DNA of 64,000 nucleotides from Thuidium tamariscinum (lineage: Eukaryota; Streptophyta; Bryopsida; Hypnales; Thuidiaceae): the NCBI GenBank assembly GCA_947034885.2, contig OZ019759.1, forward strand, positions 11,348,501-11,412,500, read 5' to 3'. The position numbers and the translations under genes are program-made. Numbering within the stretch: position 1 is the first letter of the stretch; the number at the start of each line of letters is the position of its first letter. Below, piece after piece: positions 57,406 through 64,000 of the stretch. The notes below the pieces were generated by a model. The model saw only the letters and a list, made by a program, of their open reading frames with translations, did not search any database and was not told the origin of the DNA.

Positions 57406-58780
57406 ATGGGATTGGATATCTTAACTTCTTCAATTATTTGGGCAATTTTGGTCTATTCAAACATTGGGACGCATATATTTTATACAAATAGGTATGCCAT
57501 AAAAAATTGGAAAGGACAAAGCATGGGATGGCAAATCCTACATGTGATAATAATTATGAAAAACACTAGAAGGTGGCTTTGGATAGAAAATTGTAGATGG
57601 GGGCAAATTGAGGGTATTTTTTTCAATATTTTTAGACTTAGAAAAGAAGAAACTTCTAAAAAGATGCATGTATAGGCAAAGGTTGGAACCAATTCTTTAA
57701 TAATCCATGATATCCCATTTTCTACTACAAAATTGATTTTTGCTTCTATTAAAGTGTCTTTTCCTTGCAAATTCATCTTCTATATGCATAGATCATACAT
57801 TGCCAATGTATGACATTGAATAAAGTAAAGTGTTCATTGAATGATATGTATGATCAATGCAAGGCTTTATGGAATAATGGGCAAAAAAATTATGTTGATG
57901 AAATGATGGTTCATTGCAAAGGTGTGTATTGTTATATACAACAATACATGCCTAATAAGCCTAAGAAATAGGGATTCAAAATTTGGTGCCTTACAAATTC
58001 CCTAACATGATTTGTTAGCAATTTTGATGTGTAGTATAGAGCCTATATAGAAAACAAGGAAGTCTCTAAGTCCAAAAAAAGGGAGATAAAGATGGGACAT
58101 AAAGGAGTAGATGTATTGCTTATAAAGTTAGAGGGGTGAAGACATGTAGTGGCGATGGATAATTTCTTTACAAATGTGATTATTCCATAATTTAGAATGA
58201 TTCAATGGTTATACAAACAAATACTATTTGAAGCAATTGCATTGAACTTCTAGATTTTCTAAAGGACAATAAAGCATTCAAGAAGTTTGCACAAGAAAAT
58301 TTAAAGTAGAGAAATGCATGACTTTTAGAAGATGTATGCATTCCAATGGATGGACAAAAATTGAATATCAACTAGTGCATTGACTTTGTCATTCCTATGT
58401 TAAATGGTGGAAGTCTTGCAATAGGTTGGTGAATGCGATTATAAAATCAAAACATCTCCAATGCATTTAGAATACATTTTTTATATACATGGTATAGATG
58501 TAATAGATCAACTTTATAATTATTAGTCTTGCCAAATGTATTTTTATAAGGGCCCCAAAAAACTTCTAGTGTAAATATAGATAAAATTTTCACATACTCC
58601 TTAATCCATACACTATTGGCTCTTTGCCAAATAACATTTGAATGTTTTTAAATCTATATAAGACTTTGAGGGATGTGTTTTCAACATAATTTGTTTTTGT
58701 TATGAAGGTAATGAAATCACAATTGTTGAAGACAAAAGGACAAAGAAAGTTCAATACAAGCCCCCCAAGTTTAAGGTGAT
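57406..58780 (+). pseudogene. piggyBac-type transposase (DDE_Tnp_1_7), heavily decayed
   Basis: Across three frames the plus strand gives ordered piggyBac landmarks: FFNYLGNFGLFKHW, VDEMMVHCKG (IDE-M-x3-KG motif), QYMPNKPKK then GFKIWCL, NFDV then an intact run up to VAMDNFFTN (the conserved DNFF with a catalytic Asp), and GIDVIDQL (GGVD..DQL) near 58490. One frame stays readable for about 100 codons (57940-58170) with stops as TAG or TGA at Trp/Arg-like positions. The N-terminus and the C-terminal Cys-rich domain were not found. It is clearly inactive. A TTAA-flanked non-autonomous element lies nearby. Confidence 0.75.
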
Positions 58781-58806
58781 ATAAGGCAAATTAGGGGACC
58801 CTAACT

Positions 58807-60206
58807 CAGGGTTGCTATTTTGTGAGCCTATAAGCCTGTGAGCCTGCGAGCCTACACAATTTTTTGGAGATTCCATTTAAAACTTTTGGCCAAATTTGAT
58901 AAACCTTGGTAAATTTTAGTACCTATTACCGTGGAACTATTATTGTGGTTTCTTGAATAACTTTGTTTTACCATTTATTGTACTTTGCTACATTTTATGA
59001 AGAAAAAAAAATTAGTGACAAATTATAATTTCTTTGAAATCAAATGAGGTTATTTCACAAATTTAGATTTTTGTAAATATTCTCATTAGTCTTGCTTCTT
59101 ACTACCTTGGCATCAAAGGAGTCCCACAGCCTTGATTAAAAAAAATTCGTTTTCTCCCCCACAATTGTAGAACTCCCCTCGACGTCGAGGGGAGTCCCTC
59201 GGCCAATCAAGAAAAAAAAAAAAAAAAAAATTTTTTTTTTTTTTTTTTTTTTGCAATAATAATTTTATCAGAGCCATGGGACTCCTCTCGGTGCCGAGGG
59301 GTACTAAGAAGCAAGACCAAGGAGAGTGTTCACAAAAATTTAGCAAAGTTTAACAAATATTGTTTCAAGAGGATAATGAGTCAACTAATCAATAATCTTG
59401 TATAACGAAGTTTGTTCTTTACAAAAGTAATCCCTATCAATCAAATATTTTTTTTAAATCTTAACAAGTTCCATTATTGATACATTAAGACAAAACCATA
59501 GGTGCCTACGCTAGCCTTTGAGAAGACCTACGCTACTATAAGATACTCATGAACAAAATGAAATTTGGTGCAAATTTCGTTCTTTCCATATATAATGAAA
59601 TCATACAAAAAAAAATTCTAAAATTTAAACAAGTCAATTGACCTAAAAATGAAGAGGGAATAATTGATGCCCTCCTATTGACCTTGAGAAGACTTCTAAT
59701 GCTACAAGACATGATCACCAAAATAAAATTTAGTGTAGCAAAGATTTTTATCAACAAATTTTCTTTCTAAAATCTAAACAACTGTAATAATAATACATCT
59801 ATAAAAACCATTAGTACCTTTCCCTAGGCCTCAAAAAGATCTACATTATTATAGGATAATGATCAACCAATACTTTATATTAACTTCATTCCATCTTTAT
59901 TCATCTTTCATATCAATTGAGTTCTTCATTTTTGTAATGTATATTTTTAAGTAAGATTGAAAATTAGAATCTTTATCCAATTTGAACATAACCACGGTAA
60001 TAGGTCCACAGTAATAGGTCTACAAAAATAGGTACTAAAATTTATTAGAAATAAAAAATTTTGATTCAAATTTTAAGATGAAATCAATTTTAATGAATGA
60101 AATTAAGTTTTATAATGTTTCTTCAAATTTTTAAGCATTGTGCTCACACAATCCCTGCTCTACATTCACAAGCTTATACTCACAAGCTCATAGAATAGCA
60201 CTATTG
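58807..60206. mobile_element. 1,400-bp inverted-repeat element with 10-bp target duplication
   Basis: The left end is CAGGGTTGCTATTTTGTGAGC and the right end complements it (CAATAGTGCTATTCTATGAGC). GACCCTAACT stands on both sides (58797-58806 and 60207-60216), a 10-bp duplication, which fits Mutator-type (9-11 bp) better than hAT (8 bp). The arms hold repeated GCCTGTGAGCC and ACC(G)TGG/ATTACCGTGG words and fold back on each other. There is no transposase. The GCTCACAAGC-type ends recall the flank of the plus-strand MULE-SWIM copy, so it may be its non-autonomous relative. Confidence 0.8.
59172..59252. repeat. 24-bp perfect palindrome next to an A19/T22 hairpin
   Basis: ACTCCCCTCGACGTCGAGGGGAGT (59172-59195 read in two halves around GACGTC) is a perfect palindrome, followed by 19 A (59212-59230) and 22 T (59231-59252). 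Around them a longer inverted repeat (GTCTTGCTTCTTA near 59089 and its complement near 59317) brackets the centre, which may be a smaller foldback inserted in the 1,400-bp element. Confidence 0.75.
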
Positions 60207-60216
60207 GACCCTAACT

Positions 60217-61889
60217 TATAGAAGAGAAGGTTGGAAAGGCTTCACTTTATGAAAGGGAAGCCATAAGAGCCTTGCCAATTAGATGAAGTTAGTGTAATAT
60301 AGGTGGATGGCCTTTAAAGGGTGGACCAAAGGCCATTATCAATCTCAACCCAAGAACCATGTATGCTACTCAAAAATGAAATGAGATGAAAACAAATTTT
60401 TTTCCTCAATTGTAGGAAATCATTACAATCAAATCCATTATAAGATTCAAGATTTGTTCAAAACTATTGATTGCACAAGATCCTAAAGGTATAATTCCTA
60501 AAAAAAATTCAAAAGTTTTTAGACATACTAAAAAAAAACAATCATTTTTTCACAATTTTAGACCTAGACCCCCCCTTGGGCATTTAGGGGCTAATTGTCT
60601 TTATATTTGTCTAAGAATATATACCTCTAATAATATTCTTTTTATTTCCATCAAATTTATCAACAAAATTATTATAAATATAAATTTTCTAACACTTTGA
60701 AGTTCACATCTTGAATGCTCAACCATGAAGTGTCAACAATGCCATTTCATAACACTTGGATGACTTAGCAATAGTGTCCAAAGAGAATGCTAACATTTTT
60801 CCATCCATTTCTTGTTCATTGACCTTTCACAATGGATTATAAAGAATATCTAATTCACTTTGTAATTTTGGGAGTGTTTATCTTCATATGAATAAAATAA
60901 AATAAATTTAAATGGATCACAAAATATGCTACTTTCAACTTATTTTAGGAAGTTATTGCTCCTTGCTCTCAATCTGAAATTTCTTCACAAAACCAATAAT
61001 TTTTGAGTTTGAATTCAACTAACAAAATGGAGGTCATCTATTCTAGTTTCTTCTCCAGTTGGAATTTTGAAAAAAATCATAATTTTGAATATTTTATTGC
61101 AATTAGAACTTTTGATGTATTTTCAGTGTCTTTAGGATTGTAATTATAGAATGACACGGAAATTGAGTTTACACCATGATTTTGGCATTAAGTGCACAGA
61201 CATGGTGAGATTCTCAAAAAATTTGAGATAATCTTTACTTTTTCTTCAAAAATTCTCAAAAAAATCTAAAAATTTTAGGAAGTACAAAAGACATGCAACT
61301 TCATCTCTGAAAAATAAATATAAATTCTTTTATACATATCGAGTCCCGAAATGGCACCAGACTGAGTGTTGGGCACAGGGGCTTGAAAACAGTGGTTATA
61401 GGTCTGACGTTTGAGGGTAAAATTCCCTACTTCTGTACTTTTCTATTAGATGTCTCAACCCAAGAAAGGCACCATTTACATTGTGATGTTTATTCATATC
61501 ATCTCTATTCTTACCAATAGTTCTTATAATTTTAAGCATCTTTGTAATTACTGTGATTTCTATTCTTTTTCTTACATTCATCATCAAAAATTACAAATTT
61601 TTTGAAGAGATAAAAAATTTATATGAAGTGATTGCAGAGTTTCACAAAATGCCTTCCACAAGAATGATGCATGGAGGAGAATTTACTTGACAAAGATCAA
61701 CGAGACAAAAGATATTTAACTATTAAAGTTTCACCAAAGAAAATTTTTAGTCCAAAATTTCACAAAACAAAAGGAGAGGAAAAATCAGATTCCTCCTCTA
61801 GATGTGCCACCATAGTCGAACCACATTATTACCACAGTTGCTCATGCTAACAGACAACGATTTATGTAAAACCAACTTAAGTACCAGAT
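60217..61889. other. AT-rich intergenic sequence left of the SRPBCC gene
   Basis: No coding frame, known RNA gene or transposon terminus could be supported. The part nearest 61890 should include the 3' untranslated region of the minus-strand gene. Confidence 0.4.
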
Positions 61890-63725
61890 TTAACGAGGAT
61901 CACTCACGTTCGGGTTGCAAGCCGTGGTGATTGTCAATTGCCCCCTCCTCTCCATAATACATTCCTTGCCACTAGTGGTACATTCAGGCTGTTGACTGAC
62001 CACTTCTGCAGCGTACTGCAAACATGAACAGAGAATTATCACAAAATGTACAGTAAACTTTAAGAATATAGGCTTACAGCAGTGGAAAAATATTTCAAGA
62101 CATACTGGTACATGCCATCCTTTTAGCTACGTTGCCCTCGACTATGAAAACAACCTGAGTTACTTGATCACATTAGCTGAAACAATGCAGCACAGACAAT
62201 GATTTAAAAAAATGAGGTCTTGGGCTCTTCAAGAAACGGAAGTTAAGGGTGTGCAATTTACAAAATCCTGGAAAATCCTGGAAAGATAATGTGATTTACT
62301 CCTGAATGCTCTGCAATTTAATAATGATATCTGAATCTGTTTATGAAGCAAATGACGGAAGTACACATCGCGATGTGCAAACCTTCTGAAAGCACTCCAA
62401 GTCGTTCTGCAAAGTAGCCTGCATTTGTCGTTCGAATAAAGGTTAGTTATAGCAGGGTAATAATACAGATGTTGTAAGCAACTCAAATGCAAATCAGCAA
62501 CTGGTGAAGTGAAACAGTGTAATCCTGCAACTCGGACGTTGAATGAGTCAACGTCAAGTCCTGTACCAAACTCAAATACTCTAGTCGGCACTGGCGATGC
62601 TGACTATGGCAAGCAAGGAACAAAACTAACTTTCCAGTATTAGAGCCGGGAATGGGCTGACAAAATACATTAGAGAGGTAATTCCACTACGGAAGGTCAT
62701 TGCATTCGTGACGTTGGTATGTGGCCCAGGCCGGAACCGGGCAATCAATATTACCTTAGAGAGGTTATTACTTTAAAGAGCTTCAACTGTACAAGTAACC
62801 AATATTCTGAGACAATAAATCCATGTATAATTGATATATTCAAGGTGACGTGCATACCTGCTGACAGCCTCCGCACCTGACTATATGTTTATCGAATGAT
62901 GTTAATAAATACCAGAATCGGATGCTTGAAAAAGCACAGCTATTCATACAACTAGGATATTTCTGGGGCATGCAATTCAAGGAAAGAGTACCTGGACCAA
63001 ACCGCTCAGAGCACCTGATTGCATTACTCTGCCGAGAGCTGCAGGCAACGAATGCGAAATCTGCAACAGCTTTCAAATATTTGAAAATCATGGCACTCTC
63101 GAAATCAAGGCTTCAGGGAAACTAAATTGGAACCCGATTCCATTCCGATTCATACTCTGAAGATGAGCTACAAACAGTCAAAAAGTGTGAATCAACTCAT
63201 CATAATGTGTCTAGATAATCGAGTGATCCAGGTTCGTGTACACGAAGAAAACCACATCAACAGCGAAGAGAATTAATAGAACCATATCTACATAGGTGAA
63301 GCTATTGATGTACTTACAGAAAGCTCCACGGTGGTTCCCCTGGTGTCATTCTCTTTAAAGGTCACTTCTCCGCAGCTTGCAAAGCCCTCCACTGTTGCCC
63401 ACCTCAAAACTCGCACTGGAGGGTTGGACTCCACGTTCTCTACTCTAGCGACCCACATTACCTTGCACCAAATACAACTGCAACATCATCAATATCTTTG
63501 CCCACAAGAACATAATGGTGCCGCACCACATACTCGAATACACATCCTAGGTATCATCGGTGAGGAAAGCCGTTTCGTGTGTATGATGAGATGACACTAC
63601 CCACCTCGAAACCAATGGTGCTGCAAATCCAACGAGAAAGTCGTCTAAGACCAGGTGGCAAGTCCTGGCATGAATCAACTATGCCATCATCATCCAAGAA
63701 GTCAACTCGATCAATCCACCGCATC
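61890..63725 (-). CDS. SRPBCC/COQ10-like (polyketide cyclase/lipid transport fold) protein, partial, multi-exon
   Basis: Five exons can be read on the minus strand with GT-AG introns and agreeing phases: 63725-63605 (MRWIDRVDFL to RWICSTIGFE), 63461-63318 (VMWVARVENVE, WATVEGFASCGEVTF, TTVELS), 63060-62992 (SLPAALGRVMQSGALSGLVQ), 62418-62383 (ATLQNDLECFQK) and 62015 to a TAA near 61890 (YAAEVVSQQPEC to NPNVSDPR). The order MxWIxxV, LSRW, GFE, WxxVEGFxxxGxVxF, LGRV, LxxDLExF matches plant START-like 'polyketide cyclase/dehydrase and lipid transport' proteins, which are often plastid-directed. It is intact in all visible exons, unlike its neighbours. The 5' end lies to the right, with the next exon not safely placed, so the gene runs off the window. 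A longer last exon or another 3' intron at the GTGAGT after NPN is possible. Confidence 0.75.
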
Positions 63726-64000
63726 CTGCAAAATCAACCGATTACTTGCTGAATTGAGGATTCGAATGCATGATAAGTAAGACAGTTCAGTTAATAGCGA
63801 AAAATCTGGACTAGTAGGCTATCACAAAAGTCCTTTCTAATGATTTTACTCCACATAATCATGTTGAATCCTTGCCTGGTCGGGCGATTCCCATGTGAAC
63901 TTTGCTTGCAGCAATACCCCAAGAAAATTAACTCTGTGGTGCATGTCGCACAAGGCTAAGGAACGCAATCGCTCAGCTCATGAGGAGTTCCTGATCACAT
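63726..64000 (-). other. Intron and possible upstream exon of the SRPBCC gene
   Basis: On the minus strand a stretch near 63895-63925 reads FTWESPDQA, which would continue well into the next exon (RMRWI), but the donor there is CAG|GCAAGG and the phase does not fit. It could be a GC-AG intron or a chance match. Confidence 0.3.

Noticed and set aside
57480-57776. 98-codon minus-strand frame opposite the piggyBac relic
   Set aside because: It has no motif, whereas the plus strand shows ordered piggyBac landmarks.
59113-59346. Minus-strand frame with a run of Lys and Phe
   Set aside because: It is produced by the A19/T22 tract and the palindrome and has no coding character.
58807-60206. Assignment of the 1,400-bp element to hAT because of its CAGGG start
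   Set aside because: The identical flanks extend to 10 bases, longer than the 8 bp of hAT. I keep hAT only as an alternative.
61360-61440. Possible tRNA-like element
   Set aside because: A T-arm-like GGTAAAATTCCC is present, but no acceptor stem, anticodon arm or D arm could be folded around it.

Overview
The window looks like nuclear DNA of a land plant. Introns with GT-AG borders can be read, there is no bacterial-style gene packing, and almost every coding trace belongs to a plant-type transposable element: a Mutator-like (MULE) element with a SWIM zinc finger, a CACTA element with DUF4218/DUF4216-like parts, a hAT with a BED finger, a piggyBac, and integrase-type TG...CA elements. I think a seed-free plant (bryophyte, lycophyte or fern) is more likely than a seed plant, but this is an impression and not proven. 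About 60 of 64 kb is layered transposon debris. The only gene with the look of a conserved cellular gene is a multi-exon SRPBCC/COQ10-like lipid-transfer or cyclase-fold protein on the minus strand at 61.9-63.7 kb, running off the right edge.

Layout. 1-5.0 kb: a MULE transposase pseudogene (minus) whose coding sequence was hit by a 310-bp CACTA-type MITE. 6.37-18.15 kb: an integrase-type element (1A, TG...CA, near-perfect 5-bp target duplication) that received two further elements of the same superfamily, 2A (7.0-10.8 kb) and 3 (11.25-15.24 kb), each with a perfect 5-bp duplication. 19.6-22.5 kb: a 20-bp-period repeat and a RING-finger gene (minus). 23.4-24.4 kb: a ~60-bp repeat split by a 725-bp inverted-repeat element. 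25.4-30.0 kb: a second 20-bp-period repeat, a TATA box, a degenerate kinase-like gene and a second RING-finger gene (plus), with a MITE and a retropepsin scrap between them. 31.4-34.6 kb: a hAT transposase. 34.6-37.85 kb: the C-terminal half of a CACTA transposase up to its right terminus. 37.85-49.8 kb: a second MULE copy (plus), split by elements 1B and 2B; 2B itself carries a MITE. 50.3-54.2 kb: a seven-exon pseudogene with beta-class DNA-methyltransferase-like motifs. 54.8-60.2 kb: a TTAA-flanked 922-bp piggyBac-type element, a decayed piggyBac transposase and a 1,400-bp inverted-repeat element with a 10-bp duplication.

How the parts relate. The two MULE copies are inverted relative to each other and let one subtract the insertions and recover exact target duplications. 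The five ~4-kb TG...CA elements each encode one protein of about 700-800 residues (conserved core, coiled coil, acidic/basic tail) but show no internal LTR pair and no gag-pol, so they are either giant ORF-bearing solo LTRs or an unfamiliar non-autonomous class. Comparison of paired copies shows that premature stops are mostly TAG where the sister copy has CAG, and TGA where CGA is expected, as predicted from deamination of methylated CHG and CG sites in silenced plant transposons.
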